A stretch of DNA of 64,000 nt from Bacillus methanolicus PB1. Lineage in GTDB: Bacteria > Bacillota > Bacilli > Bacillales > Cytobacillaceae. Positions 45,294-53,560 of the stretch are shown here, in pieces (the first letter of the stretch is position 1; every line of letters begins with the position of its first letter). The position numbers were made by a program, and so were the translations under genes. The DNA lies in the NCBI RefSeq assembly GCF_000262755.1, contig NZ_AFEU01000001.1, forward strand, positions 930,001 to 994,000, in the 5' to 3' direction. The notes beneath the pieces were generated by a model. That model did not search any database. It saw only the letters and a list, made by a program, of their open reading frames with translations, and was not told the origin of the DNA.

Positions 45294-45463
45294 TTGGAAG
45301 AGTTCGTTGGATTTTGTTCGGAATGCGGCAAACAAATTTATTGTATAGATGGATTTTTAAACGGTGTCGTGAGCGATGATAAAAAAGGTTGTATTGCTTT
45401 CAGTGCTCAGAAAAAAATGAGAAGAACACCCCTAACCTTGCAAAAAAGGAGGCTGACCATTAG
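45294..45463 (+). pseudogene. Small zinc-ribbon protein, frameshifted
   Basis: TTG 45294 (ribosome site AAAGGAGAATG) begins MEEFVGFCSECGKQIYCIDG, with a CxxC pair. At an A6 tract (about 45380) the frame must change to give LYCFQCSEKNEKNTPNLAKK, which supplies the second CxxC. In the unshifted frame the second pair is lost and the protein runs to 45482 as unrelated sequence. So a four-cysteine zinc ribbon of about 56 residues is broken by one base. Its last codons lie in the following hairpin. Function unknown; it reads towards the DUF2249-membrane gene. Confidence 0.6.
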
Positions 45464-45536
45464 TATCAGACCTCACGCATAACCAATAAGATTTATTATG
45501 TTTTTGAGGTCTGATACTTTCTTTTGGTCAGCCCAT
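45451..45536. repeat. REP-like nested hairpin
   Basis: GGCTGACCA / TGGTCAGCC outer arms and AGTATCAGACCTCA / TGAGGTCTGATACT inner arms around an AT-rich core. Confidence 0.75.
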
Positions 45537-45604
45537 TTTGTTTTTTATCTTTAATCAACTTCTTCTTTAGTTAAATCAGGAACAGGTAACTGTTCTTTTT
45601 CTCC

Positions 45605-45620
45605 TGTGATAAAAATCACA
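45605..45620 (+). promoter_or_regulatory. FNR box at -41.5 of the DUF2249-membrane gene
   Basis: TGTGATAAAAATCACA is a perfect match; TATCAT at 45642-45647 gives start 45654 and box centre -41.5. This forces the start codon of the next gene downstream of 45654. Confidence 0.82.
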
Positions 45621-45671
45621 AAATTTGAGATTGAAATTCACTATCATAAAAAGAAAAAGGAGATGAGGACA

Positions 45672-46676
45672 ATGGGAAAAATTATCGAGTTAGATGTACG
45701 CGAAGATTTACAAAAGAAGATAGAGCCTTTCCAAAAAATCATGAATGCTATTCGGTTTAAGCCGCAATTATCATTTATTCCTGGTCTATTACTTGTAATT
45801 GGACTAATTTTATTTTTCGTTCAAATGTTCATGACATTACGTAAACAATCAAAGAAAAATATAAAGACTTTATTTGTCAGCTCGGCGCTTGTTTGCTTAT
45901 TGTTAACCATAGTTCTCGGCCTGGCTCTTGCGTTTCACTTTTTTAGCGGTACGGAAATACTTAATCATCTATTTCTTTTGAAAGCGCATTTATTATTCGG
46001 AATTTCCGGCTGGTTTACGCTGTTAATTATCGGTTTTTCTTATAAAATGGCACCGATGTTTTCGTTGGCGCACGGATTTTCGATGAAGCCGGCTCGATAT
46101 GTATACATTTTTTATATGAGCGGACTCATCATTGCTTTTTTCAGCTTTTTAAAAAATGATGACGCATTATTACCTGTTGGTATAATTCTTCTGTTTATTG
46201 GATTTGCATTGTTTGTTTATCATATGTTCTCAATTTTACAAAAAAAAGTGAAGAAAAAGCTGGACCGTCCGTTTCTCTTTGCCTTACTGGCAATTGGGAT
46301 TGCTTTTTTCCTGCACTTAGCGGCTGTTTTTCTTTCTTTTGATACACATCTGTACGGTTTTGCCATCCTTCTGTATGGATACATTTTTGGCTGGATTATC
46401 TTAAGCATCATCGGCTATTTATATAAAATTGTTCCTTTTTTATGGTGGACACATCGTTACTGCAAAAAAATCGGCAAAGAAAACGCGCCAACATTAAAAC
46501 AAATGATGAACGAAAAATGGGCAGTACTCCAATGCTGCTTGTTCATTCTCAGCCTCACCGGCGTTGCTTGCGCGTTCATCTTGTCAAGCTTGTCATTATT
46601 TTATTTTGCTCAAGTTGGCATGGTTCTCTTTTCACTTTTGTTTGCAAATTCGATCCTTTCTGTATTATTCAAATAA
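45672..46676 (+). CDS. Membrane protein with a truncated DUF2249 head (fusion or deletion product)
   Basis: ATG 45672 follows AAGGAGATGAGG and the promoter at 45642; the open frame to 45606 covers the FNR box and is not coding. The 334 residues open with IIELDVREDLQKKIEPFQKI, the usual first third of a DUF2249 domain, then switch at about residue 27 to a membrane protein of eight or nine helices (FKPQLSFIPGLLLVIGLILF ... ). Histidines stand at helix ends (KAHLLFGISGW, SLAHGF, FLHLAAVF, WWTHRY), as in heme-copper oxidase-like or NnrS-type proteins. An internal deletion joining two genes is the simplest reading. The metal-binding role is a guess. Confidence 0.65.
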   Translation: MGKIIELDVREDLQKKIEPFQKIMNAIRFKPQLSFIPGLLLVIGLILFFVQMFMTLRKQSKKNIKTLFVSSALVCLLLTIVLGLALAFHFFSGTEILNHLFLLKAHLLFGISGWFTLLIIGFSYKMAPMFSLAHGFSMKPARYVYIFYMSGLIIAFFSFLKNDDALLPVGIILLFIGFALFVYHMFSILQKKVKKKLDRPFLFALLAIGIAFFLHLAAVFLSFDTHLYGFAILLYGYIFGWIILSIIGYLYKIVPFLWWTHRYCKKIGKENAPTLKQMMNEKWAVLQCCLFILSLTGVACAFILSSLSLFYFAQVGMVLFSLLFANSILSVLFK

Positions 46677-46692
46677 GGAGGCTGAACAAAAT

Positions 46693-46986
46693 ATGAAAGA
46701 AAAAATTATCGAGCAACTTCGCTATGTCATTGACCCTGAATTAGGAATTAACATCATCGATTTAGGGCTAATTTATAATATTAATATTAATGAAGGAAAT
46801 GTATTCATTTTGATGACGCTCACCACACCGGGCTGTCCGCTCCACGATTCCATTGTCGGTGGTGTAAAACGAGCGCTGGCGAACATTGAGGGGATTAAAG
46901 ACGTTGATGTACAAATCACGTGGAATCCGCCTTGGACACCGGAGCGAATGAGCGAGGAAGCATTACAGGAACTAGGCCACCGTTAA
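46693..46986 (+). CDS. MIP18/DUF59 family metal-sulfur cluster assembly protein
   Basis: The 97-residue protein has the DUF59 pattern: YVIDPELGINIIDLGLIYNI, LTTPGCPLHD with the conserved cysteine, and VQITWNPPWTPERMSEEA. Family members (SufT, PaaD, MIP18) help to mature Fe-S proteins. ATG 46693 follows AAGGAGGCTGAA, 16 bp after the membrane-protein gene, so both should share the FNR-driven transcript. With Ric this suggests repair or assembly of Fe-S clusters under nitric oxide. Confidence 0.88.
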   Translation: MKEKIIEQLRYVIDPELGINIIDLGLIYNININEGNVFILMTLTTPGCPLHDSIVGGVKRALANIEGIKDVDVQITWNPPWTPERMSEEALQELGHR

Positions 46987-47046
46987 GAATTAAGACTACT
47001 CACTCAACCGTACGTACCGAATATCAAGCATTTTGAATTGATTCAA

Positions 47047-47172
47047 AAGAATGAGGCTGACCTAAATCTTAGTGCCAGGCACCCTTAGTTACTAAATATC
47101 AAAAGCATGTTTGGGCAATTTAATATTTAATAACTGCAGACGGGAGCCAGACACGTGTGGGTCAGCCTCATA
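47047..47172. repeat. REP-like nested hairpin with GTGCCAGGCACC tip
   Basis: GAGGCTGACC / GGTCAGCCTC outer arms; inner AGTGCCAGGCACCC and GGAGCCAGACACG motifs. Terminates the DUF59 operon and the leftward aldehyde dehydrogenase gene. Confidence 0.7.
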
Positions 47173-47193
47173 AATTTTTACTATCCTGCTTTC

Positions 47194-48591
47194 TTATATA
47201 GTGAGTGCAGGTTCTTTTTCCGAAACTTCATCCTGTTTTGGCATCTCACGGATCGCATACGCCACTCGTTTAATATTGATCATATGCTTTGCTCCAATAT
47301 TATCAGACGATATGTTATTGCCTATAGCTCCGCATCCCAGTGTCAAGGATGGAAAAATTGCCGTAGTGGCGCCTATTCCGCCAAACGTCGTACCGCCATT
47401 TACAACAACACGTGAAACCGGTTTATCTAAGGTGAATTCTTCTATTACTTTTTCGTCTTCACAGTGAATTCCCAAAGTATGGCCGAGTCCGCCAAATGCA
47501 AGTATTTGTCCGCAAAGACCGCTTGCTTCTTGCTTATCCTTCACAGTATAAAAAGCAAGAACTGGGGACAGTTTTTCAATGGAAAGTGGATATTCTTTGC
47601 CTACATTCGTCTCTTCTGCAACGAGCACCTTCGCATCGGCCGGAACCTCAATTCCTGCCATTTCCCCAATTTTCTGCGGAGATCTTCCCACCTGATTGGC
47701 GTTTAACCTCCCGTTTACCATGATAACAGAGGCTACCTTCTGTTTTTCATTGTCATCCAAAAAGTAAGCACCTTGATTCTTTAACTCGGAAATGAACTTT
47801 TCTTTGATTGATTGATCGACGACAAGAGCTTGTTCGGAAGCGCAAATCGTTCCATTGTCAAAATTCTTGCTTTCAACGATAAGTCGGGCAGCTCTTGCTA
47901 AATCCGCACTTTCATGAATATAGGATGGTACGTTTCCGGGTCCTACGCCGTATGCCGGTTTTCCGGAACTGTAAGCTGCTATTACCATAGCGCTGCCGCC
48001 TGTTGCAAGAATAACTTTTGTAAATTTATGTTTCATCAACTCATTCGTTGCAGGCAGTGTCGGTTTTGTAATGCAAGAGATTAGACCCTTTGGCGCACCG
48101 GCGCGCTCGGCTGCTTCTTGCATGATTTTTACCGCTTCGGCCGTGCATTTTGCAGCTGACGGGTGAGGGCTAAATACGATTGCGTTTCTTCCCTTGACTG
48201 CGATCAACGATTTAAAAATTGCTGTCGAAGTTGGATTTGTTGACGGGACGATCCCTGCGACGATCCCAACTGGTTGAGCAATTTCCCATACGCGATTTTG
48301 TTCATCTCTATTTATTATCCCAACGGTTTTCATATCTTTAATTGCGTTGTATACATCATTAGCAGCAAACAGATTTTTCACAACTTTATCGGCCACTTTG
48401 CCAAAGCCCGTTTCTTCTACTGCCATAGCCGCCAGTCGTTCCGCTTCATCTCTTCCAGCTTTCGCCATGCTTTCAACAATTCGGTCGATCTCGCTTTGCG
48501 ACATCTTTCCGACGATGTCTTGGGCTGATTTGGCTTGTTCAAGATAGTCACTTACTTCCTGAATGGATTGTAAATCATTATCTCTTATCAT
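47194..48591 (-). CDS. Acylating aldehyde dehydrogenase, paralogue 1
   Basis: This 465-residue CoA-acylating aldehyde dehydrogenase resembles the N-terminal half of AdhE, EutE and sulfoacetaldehyde dehydrogenase SauS. Seen motifs are [46 protein letters not shown] and catalytic Cys250 in [13 protein letters not shown]. It would turn an aldehyde, NAD+ and CoA into an acyl-CoA. ATG 48591 with AGGTGG upstream gives the same length as the paralogue at 49273. No shell, EutE-type signal or AdhE iron-ADH half is present. Substrate unknown; acetaldehyde or sulfoacetaldehyde are candidates. Confidence 0.82.
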   Translation of the reverse strand: MIRDNDLQSIQEVSDYLEQAKSAQDIVGKMSQSEIDRIVESMAKAGRDEAERLAAMAVEETGFGKVADKVVKNLFAANDVYNAIKDMKTVGIINRDEQNRVWEIAQPVGIVAGIVPSTNPTSTAIFKSLIAVKGRNAIVFSPHPSAAKCTAEAVKIMQEAAERAGAPKGLISCITKPTLPATNELMKHKFTKVILATGGSAMVIAAYSSGKPAYGVGPGNVPSYIHESADLARAARLIVESKNFDNGTICASEQALVVDQSIKEKFISELKNQGAYFLDDNEKQKVASVIMVNGRLNANQVGRSPQKIGEMAGIEVPADAKVLVAEETNVGKEYPLSIEKLSPVLAFYTVKDKQEASGLCGQILAFGGLGHTLGIHCEDEKVIEEFTLDKPVSRVVVNGGTTFGGIGATTAIFPSLTLGCGAIGNNISSDNIGAKHMINIKRVAYAIREMPKQDEVSEKEPALTI

Positions 48592-49071
48592 AATGAATGC
48601 CACCTCTCTGTAAGCTTAATGTCTATTTGTTCTGGCATTTTTTTACTGAAAGATCTTTTTACATTTTTCATTTGACGATTCATCTTCTAACTGGGTGGGA
48701 AGTTCATCATTTAGCTCTAAGTTCCTTACTTGGAATATTTCAGCTAATATTTGCTTGTTATTAAGGAATTATAAATAGTGTAAAACTGTTTTTACTCGAG
48801 GGGGAACGGTTTCGAAATTAGCTGGTTGCATTACCCAAGTGTCCTCTGAACGAAAATCAGCAATAGGATACGCTGTCGTACCAGTTGCAATTTAACCATT
48901 TATTATCACCGTTCCACATGTTTAACGTAACCACTTGATAAAGTCGTTATCCACTTTTCTGAAATGCATATTCTCCCAAAAAATATCCGATTTGCATTCA
49001 TAAAACTGTATGATAAGGAAACAATATAATTAATAAATCAATGTGGAGAAATATCGCAGCAAATGCAGGGA

Positions 49072-49202
49072 TGGGGTCAGACCCGCACTGCGTTAATGCG
49101 TTAATGCATTGAGGGACTGGCCCGCACTGCGTTAATGCGTTAATGCACTGAGGGTCTGGCCCGCATTGCGTTAAAGCATTAATGCGTTAAGGTAAGACCC
49201 CG
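49072..49202. repeat. REP-like tandem hairpin cluster, three units
   Basis: GGGGTCAGACCC opens and GTAAGACCCC closes the block. Inside, CGCACTGCGTTAATGCGTTA with TGAGGG(A/T)CTGGCCC is present twice in full and a third time in part (GCATTGCGTTAAAGC). Units are about 43 bp. Confidence 0.8.
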
Positions 49203-49212
49203 CCGAGAAATA

Positions 49213-49250
49213 AAAAACCACAAACCCGATTAATCATTGGGTTTGTGGTA
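49213..49250 (-). terminator. Terminator of paralogue 2
   Basis: ACCACAAACCC-AATGATTAATC-GGGTTTGTGGT followed by TTTTTTATTTC on the minus strand. Confidence 0.85.
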
Positions 49251-49272
49251 GGACTGCTGCTTTTTTGCATTC

Positions 49273-50670
49273 TTATTTTGTTAGGGCAGGTTCTTGTTGA
49301 GCGCCTTCATCTTTTTTTGGCATTTCACGGACTCCGAATGCAACACGTTTAATGTTGAACAATTGATATACTGATACGTTGTCGGATGTAACGTTGTTAC
49401 CCATAGCACCGCATCCGAGAGTCAAGGACGGCATTACATTTACTGTAGCGCCAATTGCACCAAATGTTGTACCAGCATTTACAATAATACGTCCAGCTGG
49501 TTTATTGATTGTATACGCTTCAATGACTTTTTCGTCTTGAGCGTGAATTCCAACTGTATGGCCTAGACCGCCCAAATCAAGCATTTGCTGGGCAATAACG
49601 CTTGCTTCTTCCATACCTTTCACTGTATAGAATGCTAGAGTTGGAGATAATTTTTCGATAGAGAATGGATATTCTTTACCCACTCCTGTTTCTTCCGCAA
49701 CAAGTACTTTTGCGTCAGCAGGAACTTCAATTCCAGCCATTTCCGCAATCACTTGTGGAGCTTTACCAACAATTTTAGCGTTTAATGCACCGTTCACCAT
49801 GATAATGGACGCAACTTTACGTTTTTCATCTTCATTCAAGAAGTAAGCGCCTTGTTGTTTTAGCTCAGCAACAACTTTTTCTTTAATAGATTCATCAACT
49901 ATAAGAGCTTGTTCAGAAGCACAGATTGTTCCGTAGTCAAAAGTCTTACTTTCAATGATTAGTTCAACAGCTTTTGCTGCATCTGCACTTTCGTGAATGT
50001 AGACAGGAACGTTACCAGGACCTACGCCGTATGCTGGTTTTCCGGAGCTGTAAGCAGCTTTAACCATACCTGGTCCGCCTGTAGCAAGAATTACGTCTGT
50101 TAATTTATGTTTCATTAGCTCATTTGTTGCAGCCAACGTTGGTTGAGTGATGCAAGAAATTAAACCTTTTGGAGCACCTGCGCGCTCAGCTGCTTCTTGC
50201 ATGATTTTTGCGGCTTCTGCTGTAGCTTTTGCAGCACCTGGATGTGGGCTGAATATAATTGCATTTCTAGCCTTAACTGAGATTAATGATTTAAAAATAA
50301 CTGTTGAAGTTGGGTTTGTGGATGGCACGATTCCTGCAACGATCCCTACAGGTTGAGCCACTTCCCAAACTTTATTTTCTTCATCCCGATTAATAATTCC
50401 GACTGTTTTTACATCTTTGATAGAGTTGTAAACGTCATTTGCAGCAAACAGGTTTTTTGCAATTTTATCAGGAACGTTGCCAAAACCTGTTTCTTCTACT
50501 GCCATAGCCGCCAATCGTTCCGCTGCTTCTCTTCCCGCATTCGCCATGCTTTCAACGATTTTGTCGATCTCTTCTTGAGTCATTTTTGCAACGATTTCTT
50601 GCGCTGTTTTTGCTTGTTCAAGATAGTCTCTTACTTCCTGGATAGATTGCAAATCTTTATCTCGTAACAC
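49273..50670 (-). CDS. Acylating aldehyde dehydrogenase, paralogue 2
   Basis: A 465-residue close paralogue of the 47194 enzyme, alike in nearly every block ([54 protein letters not shown]) and with catalytic Cys250 at the same position. The start is taken as GTG 50670 with AAAGAGGTG six bases upstream. Codon choice differs from paralogue 1: this copy uses more A/T-ending codons, as if highly expressed. Two cre-like sites upstream (50827-50861) suggest CcpA control. Same possible substrates as paralogue 1. Confidence 0.82.
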   Translation of the reverse strand: MLRDKDLQSIQEVRDYLEQAKTAQEIVAKMTQEEIDKIVESMANAGREAAERLAAMAVEETGFGNVPDKIAKNLFAANDVYNSIKDVKTVGIINRDEENKVWEVAQPVGIVAGIVPSTNPTSTVIFKSLISVKARNAIIFSPHPGAAKATAEAAKIMQEAAERAGAPKGLISCITQPTLAATNELMKHKLTDVILATGGPGMVKAAYSSGKPAYGVGPGNVPVYIHESADAAKAVELIIESKTFDYGTICASEQALIVDESIKEKVVAELKQQGAYFLNEDEKRKVASIIMVNGALNAKIVGKAPQVIAEMAGIEVPADAKVLVAEETGVGKEYPFSIEKLSPTLAFYTVKGMEEASVIAQQMLDLGGLGHTVGIHAQDEKVIEAYTINKPAGRIIVNAGTTFGAIGATVNVMPSLTLGCGAMGNNVTSDNVSVYQLFNIKRVAFGVREMPKKDEGAQQEPALTK

Positions 50671-50826
50671 GTTAAGCACCTCTTTGTTGTTTACTAGTTA
50701 TTTTCTTTTACACGGGCTTCTGGGATTAATAGAACGATTTCGCCATGACAGACATCGGAAAAATAATATTAAAAAATAAAGGGGATGAATCAGTTCAGGT
50801 ACCACGCTCCTTATAGTTTACTAACT

Positions 50827-50861
50827 TTGGAAGCGGTTAAATTTTTTAACAGCGCTTTCAA
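50827..50861. promoter_or_regulatory. Two adjacent cre-like sites upstream of paralogue 2
   Basis: TTGGAAGCGGTTAAA (50827-50841) and, on the other strand, TTGAAAGCGCTGTTA (50847-50861) each match the CcpA consensus WTGNAANCGNWNNCW with one mismatch. They are about 160 bp before the start codon. Confidence 0.5.
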
Positions 50862-51089
50862 TTGCTAGCTTCAATGTGATTATATGTTTTATTAAAATAA
50901 ATGTCAAACTATTTACCTTTAAGTCTATTTAACTCGAAAAAAGCCGAATTTTATATGAATTTATACCCTTTATTACAATCAGAACTCAAATGTCTTCATT
51001 TTGTAACATAATTACTAATACATTGAAACATTACTGTTATATTTTCCTGATATTCTATGTTTACGAAAAAACAAAGGAGTTTTAGTAAG

Positions 51090-51647
51090 TTGAAAAAACT
51101 ACTATTATATATTTCTTCATCAATGTTTCTAGTTTTCGGTTTTTCAGGAACTGCTTTGGCTTCCGGTACATATCAAGTAAGAAGCGGCGACTCTCTTTGG
51201 AGCATTGCTAAAAAACATAAAGTGACTGTCAGCCAGTTAAAGAGCTGGAATAATCTTAAAAGCGATACAATCAAACCGAAGCAAGTTTTAAAAATTTCAG
51301 CTTCAACAACGAAAGCCAATTCTACTGCAAAAAGAGCATCAGCCAATACATCAGCGAACAAAATAATCACAGTAAAAGCGTCTGCTTATACAGCAACCTG
51401 CAAAGGATGCAGCGGAATAACGGCTACAGGATTAAATTTAAAGAAAAACCCTTCGATTAAAGCAATTGCCGTTGATCCAAAGGTAATTCCGCTAGGTTCA
51501 AAGGTTTATGTGCAAGGTTACGGCTATGCAGTTGCAGCTGATAAAGGAGGAAGAATTAAAGGCAACAAAATTGACGTATTTATGCCTTCAAAAGCAAAAG
51601 CTATCCAATGGGGTGTCAAAACAGTAAAAGTAACAGTGTATAATTAA
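51090..51647 (+). CDS. Secreted LysM plus 3D-domain cell wall protein (YocH-like)
   Basis: The 185-residue precursor has a signal peptide with cleavage after ALA, one LysM domain (YQVRSGDSLWSIAKKHKVTV), a Ser/Thr/Ala/Lys linker and a C-terminal 3D domain with its three aspartates (VDPKVIPLG, AADKGG, KIDVFM). It resembles B. subtilis YocH/YorM, muropeptide-releasing enzymes related to lytic transglycosylases. TTG 51090 is chosen since AAAGGAG lies ten bases before it; ATG 51057 has none. Probably acts on peptidoglycan in growth or lysis. Confidence 0.87.
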   Translation: MKKLLLYISSSMFLVFGFSGTALASGTYQVRSGDSLWSIAKKHKVTVSQLKSWNNLKSDTIKPKQVLKISASTTKANSTAKRASANTSANKIITVKASAYTATCKGCSGITATGLNLKKNPSIKAIAVDPKVIPLGSKVYVQGYGYAVAADKGGRIKGNKIDVFMPSKAKAIQWGVKTVKVTVYN

Positions 51648-51679
51648 TCAAAAGCTGGCAGGATTCCAGCTTTTTTTCA
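51648..51679 (+). terminator. Terminator of the LysM-3D gene
   Basis: AGCTGG-CAGGATT-CCAGCT followed by TTTTTTT. Confidence 0.8.
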
Positions 51680-51690
51680 TAATATTTATA

Positions 51691-51772
51691 AAAAAACGGG
51701 TCTGACTCCCTCCAACAATAACATTATCTATATATTGTATTGGAGGGGTCTGACCCTTTGCTTTTTATACGA
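51691..51772. repeat. REP-like inverted repeat with GGGTCTGAC tips
   Basis: AACGGGTCTGACTCCCTCCAA and TTGGAGGGGTCTGACCCTTT around an AT core; the closest relative of the element at 1591-1682. Confidence 0.75.
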
Positions 51773-51804
51773 AAATGTCCGGTAAAAAGCAAAAAAGCAA
51801 CGAC

Positions 51805-51851
51805 CTTTGACCCGCTAATTTGATCATAGATTGCAGGTCAAGGGTCGAAAC
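51805..51851. terminator. Hairpin upstream of tauE end
   Basis: GACCTTTGACCC / GGTCAAGGGTC arms around a 20-base core; probably terminates the long sulfur operon read leftwards. Confidence 0.5.
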
Positions 51852-51907
51852 ATTTTCATTAATCGTGGTGGCTGATATGCCATGGAGGTTTGAGTCATCC
51901 CCATTCC

Positions 51908-52816
51908 TCAATTATCACTTTGAATGGTCGAACTTTTTACTAGGTTATTTTTGTTTAAACTGATTTGTTTTTTGATAGAGAAAATTAAAGCTGTTACCCA
52001 TAATAATAAAACAATGCCGTAAATAAGAGAATAATATTCAGAAGAATTTGGAAGCCAGGCAGATAGTAAGGTTCGGGCATTCACCAAAATAATGAAGCCT
52101 CCCACAAAAACACCCATCATCTGTGCTGGCATGACCTTGACAAGCCAAGCTGCAATCGGTGCAGCAAAAACACCTCCAAGCATCAAAGCACATACCCATA
52201 TCCAATTCACTGTGTCCCATCCTAGAGATATGATAAAACCTAAAGAAGCTGATACTGCAATAGCAAACTCTGTTGTATCTACTGTTCCAATAACCTTACG
52301 GGCCGTCATTCCTTTTTTAGATAAAAGAATGGGCGTCGTAATCGGTCCCCAACCACCTCCGCCGGTAGCATCCGCAAATCCTGCAATTAATCCTAAAGGG
52401 ATGGACTGTTTATATGGCAACGGTGGAGACTCAATGTCTTCAGAGGGCTTAAACAAAAACAAAAAACGGATAATGATATAGACACCAAGAATCAAAAGAA
52501 ATGTTGAAACATATGGTTTTACTATTGCTCCCGGCAAATTGCTTAAGAAACAGGCTCCTACAAAAGCCCCGATAGAACCCGGGATGGTTAGGCGAAACAC
52601 CATTTTCCGATCCACATTTCCGAACTTGATATGTGAAATTCCGGATGCTGCTGTCGTTACGACTTCGGATATGTGAACAGAAGCAGATGCAACAGCAGGA
52701 GCAATGCCAAAGGCCAGAAGCAGAGTTGAGGACGAAACTCCATAAGCCATTCCTAATGATCCATCTATCAACTGTGCAATAAATCCAATAAAAGCTAATA
52801 CAAGTAATTTTTTCAT
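51908..52816 (-). CDS. TauE/SafE family sulfite exporter / anion permease
   Basis: The 302-residue protein has eight or nine membrane helices and the TauE/SafE repeats (DGSLGMAYGVSSSTLLLAFG and GFADATGGGGWGPITTPILL). The family moves sulfite, sulfate-like or sulfonate anions. It is the last gene of the sulfate assimilation operon, 123 bp after sirC. Since the operon has no cysP-type sulfate permease, it may serve either as sulfate importer, as CysZ-like members do, or as sulfite safety valve. Direction of transport is not settled. Confidence 0.8.
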   Translation of the reverse strand: MKKLLVLAFIGFIAQLIDGSLGMAYGVSSSTLLLAFGIAPAVASASVHISEVVTTAASGISHIKFGNVDRKMVFRLTIPGSIGAFVGACFLSNLPGAIVKPYVSTFLLILGVYIIIRFLFLFKPSEDIESPPLPYKQSIPLGLIAGFADATGGGGWGPITTPILLSKKGMTARKVIGTVDTTEFAIAVSASLGFIISLGWDTVNWIWVCALMLGGVFAAPIAAWLVKVMPAQMMGVFVGGFIILVNARTLLSAWLPNSSEYYSLIYGIVLLLWVTALIFSIKKQISLNKNNLVKSSTIQSDN

Positions 52817-52939
52817 TTAATCCTCCTATTCCGATACTTTTAGTACAATTTATAGTCAAAAAAGTATATAATACAAATTATGACCCTTTCTATTTATAAA
52901 AAATTCTTTATTACGCCGACAAACTTTCTTGTATTGTTT

Positions 52940-53560
52940 TCAATCGACTAAAATGTCGTTCAGACGGGCCATAAATCTGTTTCTTTCGAACTCGAAGTCT
53001 TTATATTTTTCCTCTCCCAATTCGTTTAACAGATTAGATTTCATTGTCTGGGAAAGGATGCTGTTCTTGATTTTCTTGCGGGCTTCCCACAAGAAATCAA
53101 GATAACCTTCATACGATTCATCAAATTGTTCGAGTAAATCATTTCTTATTTTTTTCGCAAGGGTCGGACTTGCCCCGCCAGTTGATACACTTATTACCAG
53201 TCTTCCTCTAACTGCGGAAGCAGGTATGTGGAAATTCCCCATTTCTTGGTCGCTTACGATATTAACCAGCTGGTTTTCCGATGAATTTTTATATATTTGT
53301 TCATTAATTTCTTTCGAATTTGTAGCTGCAATAATCATAAATGCATGTTCATAGTCAGCCTTTTCTACTTCTTTTAAATACACTTTTACCTTCTGTTCAG
53401 TCCAGAGTTTGTTTATTTCATCGCATATTTCCGGGCTTACGATATGGATGTTTGCACCTGCTTTGAGTAAAGGAACCACTTTTCGATAAGCAATTTTACC
53501 GCCGCCAATGACAACACATAGTTTATTGTTCATATCAAGCATAATAGGATACATTTTCAA
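52940..53560 (-). CDS. sirC: Precorrin-2 dehydrogenase / siroheme synthase domain SirC
   Basis: This 206-residue NAD-dependent enzyme has a Rossmann start (NKLCVVIGGGKIAYRKVVPLLKAGA) and resembles CysG N-terminal domains and B. subtilis YlnF. It oxidises precorrin-2 to sirohydrochlorin. VSTGGASPTLAKKIR is the conserved active-site loop. Its start lies inside the end of sirB (26 bp overlap). It is one of three siroheme genes (sumT-sirB-sirC) supplying the cofactor of the operon's sulfite reductase. Confidence 0.9.
   Translation of the reverse strand: MKMYPIMLDMNNKLCVVIGGGKIAYRKVVPLLKAGANIHIVSPEICDEINKLWTEQKVKVYLKEVEKADYEHAFMIIAATNSKEINEQIYKNSSENQLVNIVSDQEMGNFHIPASAVRGRLVISVSTGGASPTLAKKIRNDLLEQFDESYEGYLDFLWEARKKIKNSILSQTMKSNLLNELGEEKYKDFEFERNRFMARLNDILVD

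Larger units (their letters stand above)
48592..49272. other. 681-bp spacer between the tandem dehydrogenase genes
   Basis: No supported gene. It holds the REP-like cluster 49072-49202 and a terminator at 49213-49250. The left part (48592-49071) should carry the promoter of paralogue 1, but no clear regulator site was recognised. Confidence 0.5.

Noticed and set aside
45606-45671. Longer start for the DUF2249-membrane gene
   Set aside because: These bases hold the FNR box and -10 element, and the encoded residues do not match the family.
49072-49202. CRISPR-like array
   Set aside because: Repeats are adjacent palindromic units without unique spacers of constant length, and no cas genes are present.
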